In this document: positions 1 to 6,647 of the stretch, piece by piece | Layout of the letters: every line of letters begins with the position of its first letter | Position numbering within the stretch: the stretch's first letter is position 1 | Assembly: GCF_039522585.1 (NCBI RefSeq) | Contig: NZ_BAAADR010000012.1 | Strand: one strand, 5' to 3' | Source: Bisbaumannia salifodinae | Lineage (GTDB): Bacteria; Pseudomonadota; Gammaproteobacteria; Pseudomonadales; Halomonadaceae | Length of the DNA stretch: 64,000 nucleotides | Made by a program: the position numbers and the translations under genes | Notes under the pieces: model-generated | The model's input: the letters and a program-made list of their open reading frames with translations, nothing else | Databases searched by the model: none | Told to the model about the DNA's origin: nothing

Positions 1-133
1 GTACGACGAGTTCGCCGACGCGCGCCTGCAGGCGTCCCTGGCCCAGGCCGAGCAACGCATCGAGGCGCTGGTGGACAGCCTGGCGGCGGAGCTGGATCCC
101 CCGCGCGACGTCGTGACAGCGACCGGCGACTAG
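1..133 (+). CDS. C-terminal end of a truncated unknown protein
   Basis: The window opens inside a reading frame that runs from base 2 to a TAG stop at 131-133. It gives about 43 residues, starting YDEFADARLQ and ending VVTATGD. The stretch is helical and acidic, with a heptad-like run of Leu and Ala. It could be the last helix of a flavodoxin-type NAD(P)H-dependent reductase, but that is only a resemblance in length and composition. The gene starts outside the window, so no function is assigned. Confidence 0.5.
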   Translation, partial: YDEFADARLQASLAQAEQRIEALVDSLAAELDPPRDVVTATGD

Positions 134-231
134 CTTCGGTCGGCCCGTGACGATCGCTCTTGCCCGGGCCGACCATGCCGCGCCTCTTGCCCCATGGCGC
201 AAGATGGCTATAATTCGCCGCCCGCGCCAAT

Positions 232-255
232 GGCCATTGGGCCATTGGGCCATTG
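232..255. repeat. Three tandem copies of an 8-bp unit
   Basis: The unit GGCCATTG is repeated three times without a break at 232-239, 240-247 and 248-255. It lies in the leader of the following kinase gene, about 50 bases before its chosen start. Eight-base units out of phase with codons are typical of slipped-strand variation, but the tract is non-coding if the start at 305 is right. If translation began at the in-frame ATG at 194, copy-number change would shift the frame. Confidence 0.6.
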
Positions 256-304
256 CCAAGCGGGGCGACGGATCGCTCCTCTCTATGTCAGGGACGAACA
301 ACGC

Positions 305-853
305 ATGGCGGTACGACTGCATCTCTTCGGTGCCTCGGGGTCCGGAACGACGACCCTGGGCGCGGCGCTGGCCAGGCATCTGGATATCCCCTTTCTGGAT
401 ACCGACGCCTACTATTGGCAGCCCACCGACCCTCCGTTCACCATCAAACGCGCGCCTGCCGAGCGAGTCGCCCTGATCGAGCGCGAGATCGCGGACCACG
501 ATTCCTGGGTACTGGCCGGCTCCTTATGCAGCTGGGGCGATCCCTTGCTCCCCCATTTCACCCTGGCGATCTTTCTCTCGCTTCCCCATGAGCTGCGCAT
601 GCGGCGGCTGCTCGACCGCGAGCGGGCGCGCTACGGGGACCACATCGGACCGGGCGGTGATATGCATGGCGCCCATCGGGAGTTCATGGAATGGGCCAGG
701 CGCTACGACACCGGCAAGGCACCACTACGCAGCCGCGACCTTCACGAACGCTGGCTACGCCGACTCGCGTGCCCGGTCATGCGGCTCGACTCGCAGCAAC
801 CGGTAGAGGCCCTCTGTGAGGCGGTGCTGGCCCGCCTGTCCCAACCAGGGTGA
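305..853 (+). CDS. Small P-loop nucleotide kinase (adenylate/shikimate kinase-like)
   Basis: The 182-aa protein begins MAVRLHLFGASGSGTTTL. It has a first beta strand and a P-loop of the form GASGSGTT, with Thr replacing the usual Lys just before the last two residues (GSGTT rather than GSGKT). The following DTDAYYWQP segment fits the substrate-binding region of adenylate kinase-like and FlaR-like topology modulators. An in-frame ATG at 194 would add 37 low-complexity residues ahead of the P-loop. I chose 305 because kinases of this family start directly with the P-loop strand. The substrate is unknown. The gene converges on the sulfite dehydrogenase remnant. Confidence 0.7.
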   Translation: MAVRLHLFGASGSGTTTLGAALARHLDIPFLDTDAYYWQPTDPPFTIKRAPAERVALIEREIADHDSWVLAGSLCSWGDPLLPHFTLAIFLSLPHELRMRRLLDRERARYGDHIGPGGDMHGAHREFMEWARRYDTGKAPLRSRDLHERWLRRLACPVMRLDSQQPVEALCEAVLARLSQPG

Positions 854-944
854 CGGCCGTGACGATCAGGGCGAGCAAGGCAAGCGCCACGGCATCGGCG
901 CCGATCCAGAGGCCTGGCCCCTCGTGGTTGCGGAGGGCTCCCAG

Positions 945-1235
945 CTAGTCGCGGCCGAATTGCTCGGCCAGGTAGTCCAGCACCCGCTCGCGTACCTCGG
1001 GAGCCATCTGCCACATGCCCTGCTGCTCGACCATCCAGTCGAGCACCTCGTCCCAGGTCTCCCGCGAGAGGCGCTGCTGGCGGATGATCGCCGAGGAGTG
1101 GCAGGCCAGGCAGTTCTGGTAGGTTTCCAGCCGGCCGTCGCCCTCGGGCAGGCCGCCGAAATCGTCACTGGCCTGCAGCGGCAGGCCGCAGGCCAGCCCG
1201 AGCAATACCACACACAGCCCGCGTGCCATGTTCAC
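945..1235 (-). CDS. sorB: Sulfite dehydrogenase cytochrome c subunit (SorB-like)
   Basis: A 96-aa protein with an N-terminal signal peptide (hydrophobic core VVLLGLACGL, Ala-rich cleavage site near residue 22) and one haem c motif, CLACH, near residues 42-46. Small periplasmic monohaem cytochromes of this size accept electrons from SorA-type molybdenum sulfite dehydrogenases. The gene lies directly downstream of a sorA remnant and has a good ribosome binding site (GGAGG, 6 bases before the ATG). With its catalytic partner inactivated it may now be an orphan. A later Met (residue 3) could also be the start. A generic small cytochrome c is the alternative reading. Confidence 0.75.
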   Translation of the reverse strand: MNMARGLCVVLLGLACGLPLQASDDFGGLPEGDGRLETYQNCLACHSSAIIRQQRLSRETWDEVLDWMVEQQGMWQMAPEVRERVLDYLAEQFGRD

Positions 1236-1242
1236 CTCCGAC

Positions 1243-1869
1243 TCAGACGGCGCGGACCGCGATGCGGTGCTGCGAGTTGTTGAGGTAGCCGCGAGGGTTC
1301 CACCGGGTAGCGGGGCACGCGATAGGAGAGGCCGGTCATGCCCTGACCGTCATGCTCCCGCTCGCGCAGCCAGATCCGCGTCACCCACTTCTGGGAGCAG
1401 GAGCCGGCCCAGCCGGGAATCAAGACCCGCAGCGGCCCGCCATGGGCCAGCGGCAACGGCTCCCCGTTCATCCCCCAGACCAGCATGTTCTGTTCTTCCA
1501 ACGCCTTGTCGATCGGTACCCCACGGCTGAGCGCATCGCGCCCCGGATCGCCGGAGAGGTGTGGATCGGCACCGTAATGCGCGGTATAGACGGCCGAGGC
1601 CCCGACACCGGCGGCTTCCAGCACGTCCTTGAGCCGACACCCGGTCCATTCGCCGTTGCCGACGGCCCCGATGACCCACTGGTTGCCCCGTGGCGAGGGG
1701 TTGAAACCGGCCCGACCATTGCCACCACACTCCAGTTGCGCCTGACGGGTGATCGTCTCGAAGCGGGTCTTGAGCTCGCCCAGGCTAAGCTCCAGGGGGC
1801 TTTCGACCTCACCGTCGATCGTCAGCATCCAGCCGTCGGGATCCTCGCTCGCCCCCAGGATGTCCCCAT
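1243..1869 (-). pseudogene. sorA: Decayed sulfite dehydrogenase catalytic subunit (SorA-like)
   Basis: The surviving frame encodes the core of a sulfite oxidase-type molybdopterin domain. It includes LTIDGEVESP, the LECGGNGR cofactor segment containing the molybdenum-ligand Cys, HYGADPHLSGDP, and the PGWAGSCSQKWVTRIW block. The N-terminus, with its export signal, is missing at about 1870, where a PhnB-like fragment begins. After SYRVPRYPVEP the frame becomes unrelated. However, another minus-strand frame at 1243-1300 reads WNPRGYLNNSQHRIAVRAV and then stops, which looks like the true SorA C-terminus. The dimerisation domain has therefore been deleted. The junction lies at GTGGAACCC, readable as both VEP and WNP, which suggests a microhomology deletion. 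The gene cannot make active enzyme. Confidence 0.8.
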
Positions 1870-2002
1870 CACCACGAGGAGGCTTCTCCCATACTGCGCA
1901 ATGCCTACCTGACCTTCGACGGCGACTGCCGCGCCGCCTTCGAGAGCTACCGGCGCTGCCTCGGCGGCGAGTCGTCGCCATGCACACCTACGGCGAAGCC
2001 CC
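1870..2002 (+). pseudogene. 5' fragment of a PhnB-like VOC gene
   Basis: This stretch is closely similar to the first ~110 bases of the intact PhnB-like gene at 43389, including the GAGGAGG leader. The start codon position holds ATA instead of ATG. The frame reads NAYLTFDGDCRAAFE, against NAYLIFDGDCRAAFE in the intact copy. One base is missing near 1971 (GAGTCG against GAGATCG), which shifts the frame. Similarity stops at about 2002, inside the end of the lysR gene. It is a non-functional remnant in the same orientation as its full-length relative 41.5 kb away. Confidence 0.88.
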
Positions 2003-2908
2003 CCCAGCCTCGCCCGCCAGCCAGGCCTGGAAGAACGTCATAAAGGCCCGCACCCGCGCCGGCCGGTGGCGTCCCGGCGGATAGACGGCATGCACGCCGC
2101 CACTGGGCAGCGACCAGGCCGGCAGCACCCGCACCAGGCGCCCGGCACGCAACTCCGCGTCGGCCGAGATATCGGCCATCACCGAAATGCCGCCCCCCGC
2201 CACCAGCAGGGCGCTTAGCGCCGCGGTGGAGCTGGCGGCGAGCCGCGCCTTCATCTGCACCCGGCGACTCTCCTCGCCGTGCCGGAAGGTCCAGGTCAGA
2301 GGCGAGGCCAGCGGCGTGAAGGCCACCCAGGCATGCTCGGCCAGCGCCTCGGGATCATCCGGCGTGCCATGCCGCGCCAGGTAATCGGGTGCAGCCACCA
2401 GGTACTGCTGGAACGTCCCCAGGGATCGAGACCGCAGCGTGGAATCCTTCAGCCAGCCCAGGCGAAAGGCCAGGTCGATGCCCTCTTCCAGCATGTCGCT
2501 GATCCGGTCGCCGCTGCGCAGCTCGATGCGCAACGCCGGATGCCGCTGCCCGAACTCGACCACCGCCGGCCCCAGCACCCGGGCGGCATAGTCCTCCGGG
2601 GCGGTCAGGCGCAGCTCGCCGCGCAGCTGATGGCCATCGCCCTCGGCGACGGCCAAGGCCTCCTGCAACCCGGCCAGCAACGGCCGGCACTCGCGGTAGA
2701 GGGTCTCCCCGGCCTGGGTCGGCTGGACCCGGCGGGTGGTGCGCTGGAACAGCGTCACCCCCAGGCGCTCTTCCAACTGGCGGATCTGCAGGCTGACCTT
2801 GGTCTTGGTGCAGCCCAGCCGGTCCGCCGCGGCGGTGAAGCTGCCCGCCTCCACCAGCGCCAGGAAGATCGGCAGGCCATTGAGATCGAGTTCGCTCGGG
2901 CGGGTCAC
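1988..2908 (-). CDS. LysR-family transcriptional regulator
   Basis: The 306-aa protein has an N-terminal winged helix-turn-helix (residues ~10-65, with LVEAGSFTAAADRLGCTKTKVSLQIRQLE in two parts) followed by a LysR substrate-binding domain. The start is GTG, preceded by GGGAG five bases upstream. It is transcribed divergently from the NAD(P)-binding gene at 3025 and shares a 116-bp intergenic region with a LysR-type box. That arrangement suggests it controls the neighbour. The last few codons (GEAGGASP) and the stop lie within the PhnB-like remnant, so the original C-terminus was probably replaced when that fragment arrived. The effector is unknown. Confidence 0.88.
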   Translation of the reverse strand: MTRPSELDLNGLPIFLALVEAGSFTAAADRLGCTKTKVSLQIRQLEERLGVTLFQRTTRRVQPTQAGETLYRECRPLLAGLQEALAVAEGDGHQLRGELRLTAPEDYAARVLGPAVVEFGQRHPALRIELRSGDRISDMLEEGIDLAFRLGWLKDSTLRSRSLGTFQQYLVAAPDYLARHGTPDDPEALAEHAWVAFTPLASPLTWTFRHGEESRRVQMKARLAASSTAALSALLVAGGGISVMADISADAELRAGRLVRVLPAWSLPSGGVHAVYPPGRHRPARVRAFMTFFQAWLAGEAGGASP

Positions 2909-2929
2909 GGGGGCTCCCGATTGTCATTA

Positions 2930-2946
2930 ATTCAATAACAGTGAAT
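2930..2946. promoter_or_regulatory. LysR-type binding box
   Basis: ATTCA-N7-TGAAT is an interrupted dyad of the T-N11-A class used by LysR regulators. It lies between the divergent lysR (start 2908) and the NAD(P)-binding gene (start 3025), in a locally AT-rich stretch. It is the natural site for autoregulation and for control of the 3025 gene. Confidence 0.45.
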
Positions 2947-3024
2947 ATCTTGATCGGCTGTTTTTCAAATCAATCAATCGCTCAACAATACGCTCATCCA
3001 TCCCCATCAACGAGGAGACATGAG

Positions 3025-3663
3025 ATGAAGATTGCATTGATCGGCGCCAGCGGTTTTATCGGCTCGGCCCTGCTTGACGAGGCCCTCGCCCGCGGCCATG
3101 AGGTCAAAGCCCTGGTCACCCGCCCCGAGCGGCTCGCCGCCCGCGATGGCCTGAGCGTCGAGAAGAGCGATGTGATGGACACGTCCGCCCTCACCGAACA
3201 GCTGCGCGGCGCCGAGGTGGTGCTCAGCGCCTTCAGCGGCCATGCCCAGACCGACGTCTACGGCTACTACCTGAAAGGCTTCGACGCCATCCTCGCCGCG
3301 ACCCAGGCCGCCGGCGTGCCGCGCCTGCTGGTGGTGGGCGGCGCGGCCTCCCTGGAGGTGGCCCCAGGCGAGCTGCTACTCGATACGCCCGACTTCCCCG
3401 CCGAGTATCGCGCCACCGCCGAGGGTGCCAAGGCCGCCCTGGAGCGGTTGCGTGCCCAGCAGGCCCAGGCCTGGACGATGCTCTCGCCGGCCGCCGAGAT
3501 CTTCCCCGGCGAGCGCAGCGGCGAGTTCCGCCTGGGCGGCGACGGCCTGCTCAGTGACGCCGAGGGCCAGAGCCGCATCTCGGTGCAGGACTACGCCGTG
3601 GCCATGCTCGACGAGCTGGAAACGCCCCGCCATCCCAATCGGCGCTTCAGCGTCGCCTATTGA
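3025..3663 (+). CDS. NAD(P)-binding Rossmann protein (atypical SDR, YwnB-like)
   Basis: A 212-aa protein beginning MKIALIGASGFIGSALLDEA. Its GASGFIGS is the dinucleotide-binding Gly-rich loop of atypical short-chain dehydrogenases of the NAD(P)H-azoreductase/NmrA-like group. The ATG at 3025 follows AACGAGGAGA at a good distance. Upstream ATG/GTG codons in the same frame lack this signal. These proteins sense or reduce quinones and other electrophiles, but the substrate is unknown here. LysR divergence suggests induction by a small molecule. Confidence 0.8.
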   Translation: MKIALIGASGFIGSALLDEALARGHEVKALVTRPERLAARDGLSVEKSDVMDTSALTEQLRGAEVVLSAFSGHAQTDVYGYYLKGFDAILAATQAAGVPRLLVVGGAASLEVAPGELLLDTPDFPAEYRATAEGAKAALERLRAQQAQAWTMLSPAAEIFPGERSGEFRLGGDGLLSDAEGQSRISVQDYAVAMLDELETPRHPNRRFSVAY

Positions 3664-3726
3664 AGCCCGGAGCCCCGGTCCGTCCCTGACGGGCCGGCCT
3701 CCCGTCCAACGATCGAAGGACAGATC

Positions 3727-4476
3727 ATGCCCCCTATCTCCCACGACCCGTCGGCCACGGCCACGCAGGTGCTCTACGTGGCCGACGCCTATTGCGGCTG
3801 GTGCTGGGGCTTCGCTCCCCACCTGGCCGCGCTCGAGGCGGCACGCCGCCACGTGCTGCCGTTCCGGGTGATCTCGGGTGGCCTCTTCGTCGGCGAGCAC
3901 AGCGCACCCCTCGGGACCTATGCCTATATTCCCCGGGCTAACGAGCGGATCACCCAGGTAACCGGCGCACACTTCGGCGAGGCTTACCGGTCCAGGCTGG
4001 CCGAAGGCACGCTGCGCATGGACTCGACCGATGCCGCGCGAGGGCTCGCCGGTCTCAGGGCACAGGCGCCGGAGCGCGGCCTCCACTTGCTGCACCGCAT
4101 GCAAGAGGCCTTCTATCGGCACGGGCAGAGCCTCTCCGACCCCGCCACCTACCGGGCCATTGCCGAGGCCGAAGACCTGGATGCCGAGCGCGCAACCGCC
4201 TATCTGAGCGGTGACGAGGGTCGCCAGGCCGCCGAGGCCGACTTCCACCTGGCCCAGCGCCTCGGCGTGCATCAGTTCCCGACGCTGCTGTTGCTGAAGG
4301 ACGGCGTGGCGCATCCCCTGCCCGCCATCGGGGCCAGCCTCGCCGAGATGAGTGGTGCCCTGGATGCCCTGCTCGACGCGCACCACCCGGGCGTACTGCT
4401 TGGGCGAGAGTCCCAGCTGTCGCCGGAACAACCGTTGCAGACGACGCGGGCCGACCGACAGCGCCTGGGCCGGTAA
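3727..4476 (+). CDS. DsbA-family thioredoxin-fold protein (FrnE-like) with overprinted C-terminus
   Basis: The protein carries CGWCWGF near residues 23-29, the active-site pair of the FrnE/DsbA-like family, and a cis-Pro-type segment HQFPTLLLL near residue 183. It has no signal peptide, so it is a cytoplasmic thiol or isomerase-like protein. The normal fold ends near ALDALLDAH. The last ~30 residues (PGVLLGRESQ onwards) are translated antisense through a fragment of an AraC-type regulator gene. The protein therefore gained a foreign tail when the remnant was joined here. Whether the tail is tolerated is unknown. Confidence 0.8.
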   Translation: MPPISHDPSATATQVLYVADAYCGWCWGFAPHLAALEAARRHVLPFRVISGGLFVGEHSAPLGTYAYIPRANERITQVTGAHFGEAYRSRLAEGTLRMDSTDAARGLAGLRAQAPERGLHLLHRMQEAFYRHGQSLSDPATYRAIAEAEDLDAERATAYLSGDEGRQAAEADFHLAQRLGVHQFPTLLLLKDGVAHPLPAIGASLAEMSGALDALLDAHHPGVLLGRESQLSPEQPLQTTRADRQRLGR

Positions 4477-4711
4477 CAGCCCGGCAAGAAGCGCACGCCC
4501 AGCAACGCCAGGTCGGCCGTGACCTCCAGCCCCTGGTCGACATCGAGACCCACCTGGCCAAGGCGGCCCGCCACCACGAGGAACTCGGTGGCGGCCTGCT
4601 GGAGCTGGTCAAGATCCGCGTCTCCCTGCTCAACGGCTGCGCCTACTGCATCGACAGGCATACCCAGGATGCCCGGCGCGGCGGGGGCAACGAGCAGCGA
4701 TGGGACGGAGC
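4375..4711. pseudogene. Scrambled AraC regulator and AhpD-like gene remnants
   Basis: Four pieces match the region 45.8-46.7 kb in the same order and orientation. Bases ~4375-4467 match the AraC DNA-binding-domain end (45804-45897). Bases ~4465-4486 match ~46091-46114. Bases ~4480-4530 match ~46162-46212. Bases ~4527-4711 match the AhpD-like gene (46556-46738), including its NGCAYCIDRHTQDARR segment. The lost segments lie between these pieces, and the joins share short identical sequences such as AGCCCGGC. Differences inside the blocks (LAKAARHHEELGGG against LARAARRRDELGGG) show the copies have diverged. None of it can encode either full protein. Confidence 0.85.
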
Positions 4712-4822
4712 GCCGACGGGGCATGACCGCATGGGATGAGGGCCGATTCGGAACGCCTCCATGGGGCTTCCCCTCAGGGGTGGCGATGCCTCAGGCAACG
4801 GGAGACCTCGCCCGACCGCCGC

Positions 4823-5503
4823 TTATCGGCGCCAGGGCCGGAATCGAATCAGCGGCGACGGGAAGGGCGTCGCGAGGCAGCCGAGGTAACCGGTAGGCAA
4901 CGGCAGCGAATGCAACCACCACCCTTGCCCATCGTCCCAGGGGGCCTCGGTGCGGGGTCGCCAGCCCGCGGCGCTGGCCTGCAGGCGAACGGCCGTGAGC
5001 GGCAGGCCCAGGCCTTCGCCGCGGCCCTTGAGATAGGCTTCTTTGGCGGTCCACAGGCGCAGCAGGCGCTCCCGCCCCCCCGCGTCCGTGGCGTCATGAA
5101 ATTCGGCCTCCTCGGCAGGATGGCAGCAGATTGGCACCAGTTCGCGCCACGCGAAATCGACCTTCCTCCATTCCAGGTCGATGCCGACCGCGGCGCGTGA
5201 CAGCGCGATCAACGCCAGCCGGCCGCTATGGCTGACATTGAACTGCAATGCCCCCATGCCCGCGCCGAGTCGGGGCTTGCCATGCCTGTCGCGGCTCAGG
5301 ACCACGGCCTGCGGCGGCATATCGAGGTAGTCCCCCAGCAATCGCCGCAGGGCGGTCCGGGCCTGGATAAAGGTCGCGCGTGCCGTCGGGCAGCGAAAGC
5401 GTTCGGCCCGGGCCCGTTCCGCTGTCGCCAACACCGCCGAATCCGCTGTGGTGTCATCCAGCGGTACCGCCCAGACATGCAGCTCTCGCTCAGACAGCAG
5501 CAT
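4823..5503 (-). CDS. Sfp-type 4'-phosphopantetheinyl transferase
   Basis: The 226-aa protein starts MLLSERELHVWAVPL. It has the family signatures VGIDLEW (Mg-binding Asp/Glu) near residues 121-127 and LWTAKEAYLKGRGEGLG near 160-176. It transfers the phosphopantetheine arm of CoA to the serine of NRPS thiolation domains, converting apo to holo carriers. Its start overlaps the end of the type II thioesterase gene by 14 bases, so it is translated as the last gene of the mbtH operon. A longer in-frame extension reading through the thioesterase is a shadow and is not used. No other PPTase gene lies in the window. Confidence 0.92.
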   Translation of the reverse strand: MLLSERELHVWAVPLDDTTADSAVLATAERARAERFRCPTARATFIQARTALRRLLGDYLDMPPQAVVLSRDRHGKPRLGAGMGALQFNVSHSGRLALIALSRAAVGIDLEWRKVDFAWRELVPICCHPAEEAEFHDATDAGGRERLLRLWTAKEAYLKGRGEGLGLPLTAVRLQASAAGWRPRTEAPWDDGQGWWLHSLPLPTGYLGCLATPFPSPLIRFRPWRR

Positions 5504-6266
5504 GGCCGACCTCGGCCAAGGACAGGCGGTCCTGCAGCACCGCAAGAAACTCGGCTTGCCGTTCGAAGAGGAAGAAATGCCCACCGGGAAACAGTCGGGT
5601 CCGGCAGCCTCGACGAGTTTCTTCGCTCCAGCCATCGAGCAGAGGCAGGGGCACGCTGGCATCGTTGCGACCCGCCAGGACGTCGATCGGGCAGTCCAGT
5701 GGGGCCTCCTGCCGATAACGATGGTCCTCGCAAAGCGCGAAGTCGGCGCGAATGATCGGCAGGAACAGCTCGAGCCATTCGCCATTGTCGAGCAGTTCCT
5801 GGGGCAGGCCATTCATGCCGCGAATGACCTCGAGGAAGGCGGCATCCGGCAGGTCCGACAGGCGCTCTCGCCAGCCATGAGCGGCCGGTGCCGTCCGTCC
5901 GGAGACCAGCAAGTGCGCCGGAGACAGCCCGAAACGGCGCAACGCTCGCGCCGTCTCGAAAGCCAGTAGCGCGCCCATGCTGTGACCGAACAAGGCGAAG
6001 GGACGGCCCGCGCCGCTCGCCCGGGCGATCTCCGCCGCCAGGCAGTCGGCCAACTCGGCCAGCGAGCGGGCCTGGGGCTCGCCAAAGCGCCCGCCCCGCC
6101 CCGGTAGCTTGACCAGGGCCAGTTCGATGTCGTCTGCCAGGCGCGTCCGCCAATGTTGGAAGACCGTGTGCCCCGCCCCCGCATAGGGGAAGCAGTACAG
6201 CCGCAGCGCAGGTGAGCTGGAGCCGGCCGGCACGACGGAAAACCAAGGGCTGGCGGGAGAGGGCAT
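5490..6266 (-). CDS. Type II thioesterase of the NRPS cluster
   Basis: A 258-aa alpha/beta hydrolase starting MPSPASPWFSVV. The nucleophile elbow is GHSMGALL near residues 93-100, and the typical LPGRGGR segment lies near residue 54. The catalytic Asp (VLAGRNDASV) and His (PGGHFFLF) follow. Enzymes of this class release mis-primed acetyl groups or stalled residues from carrier domains and keep the assembly line active. The start codon overlaps the mbtH stop (ATGA), which implies translational coupling. The gene ends 14 bases inside the PPTase gene. Confidence 0.92.
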   Translation of the reverse strand: MPSPASPWFSVVPAGSSSPALRLYCFPYAGAGHTVFQHWRTRLADDIELALVKLPGRGGRFGEPQARSLAELADCLAAEIARASGAGRPFALFGHSMGALLAFETARALRRFGLSPAHLLVSGRTAPAAHGWRERLSDLPDAAFLEVIRGMNGLPQELLDNGEWLELFLPIIRADFALCEDHRYRQEAPLDCPIDVLAGRNDASVPLPLLDGWSEETRRGCRTRLFPGGHFFLFERQAEFLAVLQDRLSLAEVGHAAV

Positions 6267-6481
6267 CAACCTTGCTCCTGGGCCTGCATGGCTTGGCGCA
6301 GGCTCAACGGACGCATGTCGACCCAGACCGACTCGATATAGGCCAGGCACTCTTCCTTGCTGCCCTGCTGGCCGACCTCGCGCCAGCCTTGCGGCAGCGC
6401 CTTGTAATCGGGCCAGATGGAGTACTGTTCTTCATGGTTGACCACGACCAGGAATCGCGTCTCCGGATTGTCTAAGCTCAT
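6266..6481 (-). CDS. MbtH-like NRPS accessory protein
   Basis: A 71-aa protein starting MSLDNPETRFLVVVNHEEQYS. It carries the family pattern N-x-E-x-QYS-x-WP, then P-x-GW, and the conserved SVWVDMRPLSLR near the C-terminus. MbtH proteins bind adenylation domains and aid their folding and activity. The start is preceded by GGAG seven bases upstream. It is the first gene of a short operon (mbtH, thioesterase, PPTase) with its own promoter region and a strong Fur box, so its synthesis should follow iron starvation. Confidence 0.93.
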   Translation of the reverse strand: MSLDNPETRFLVVVNHEEQYSIWPDYKALPQGWREVGQQGSKEECLAYIESVWVDMRPLSLRQAMQAQEQG

Positions 6482-6570
6482 TTCCCACTCCATTTCCTGA
6501 CTGTTGAGGCGAACGCCTGAGGCCCATCGGGTCGTCCTCGCCGACGGGCAGTCCCCGGGCAATATCTTTC

Positions 6571-6589
6571 GATAACGATTATCATTAGC
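6571..6589. promoter_or_regulatory. Near-consensus Fur box upstream of mbtH
   Basis: Read on the minus strand, GCTAATGATAATCGTTATC matches the 19-base Fur consensus GATAATGATAATCATTATC at 17 of 19 positions. It lies 90 bases before the mbtH start. On the same strand a TTGCTA/AAGATA pair with 17-base spacing overlaps it, so Fe-Fur bound here would block RNA polymerase. This is the clearest iron-control signal in the window. Confidence 0.85.
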
Positions 6590-6647
6590 AATCTATGCCA
6601 TTCCTCACTCCCAATCAATCCCCGCGCCGAGTCGCCTGAACGAAAGC

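Noticed and set aside
860..942. A short hydrophobic minus-strand stretch (LWIGADAVALALLALIVTAV) after sorB
   Set aside because: It resembles a membrane helix, but it has no start codon and overlaps the end of the kinase gene. It is too short to call a gene or a clear remnant.
5504..5812. Longer form of the PPTase starting at 5812
   Set aside because: The extra residues are an out-of-frame reading of the thioesterase gene. The conserved PPTase N-terminus starts at 5503.
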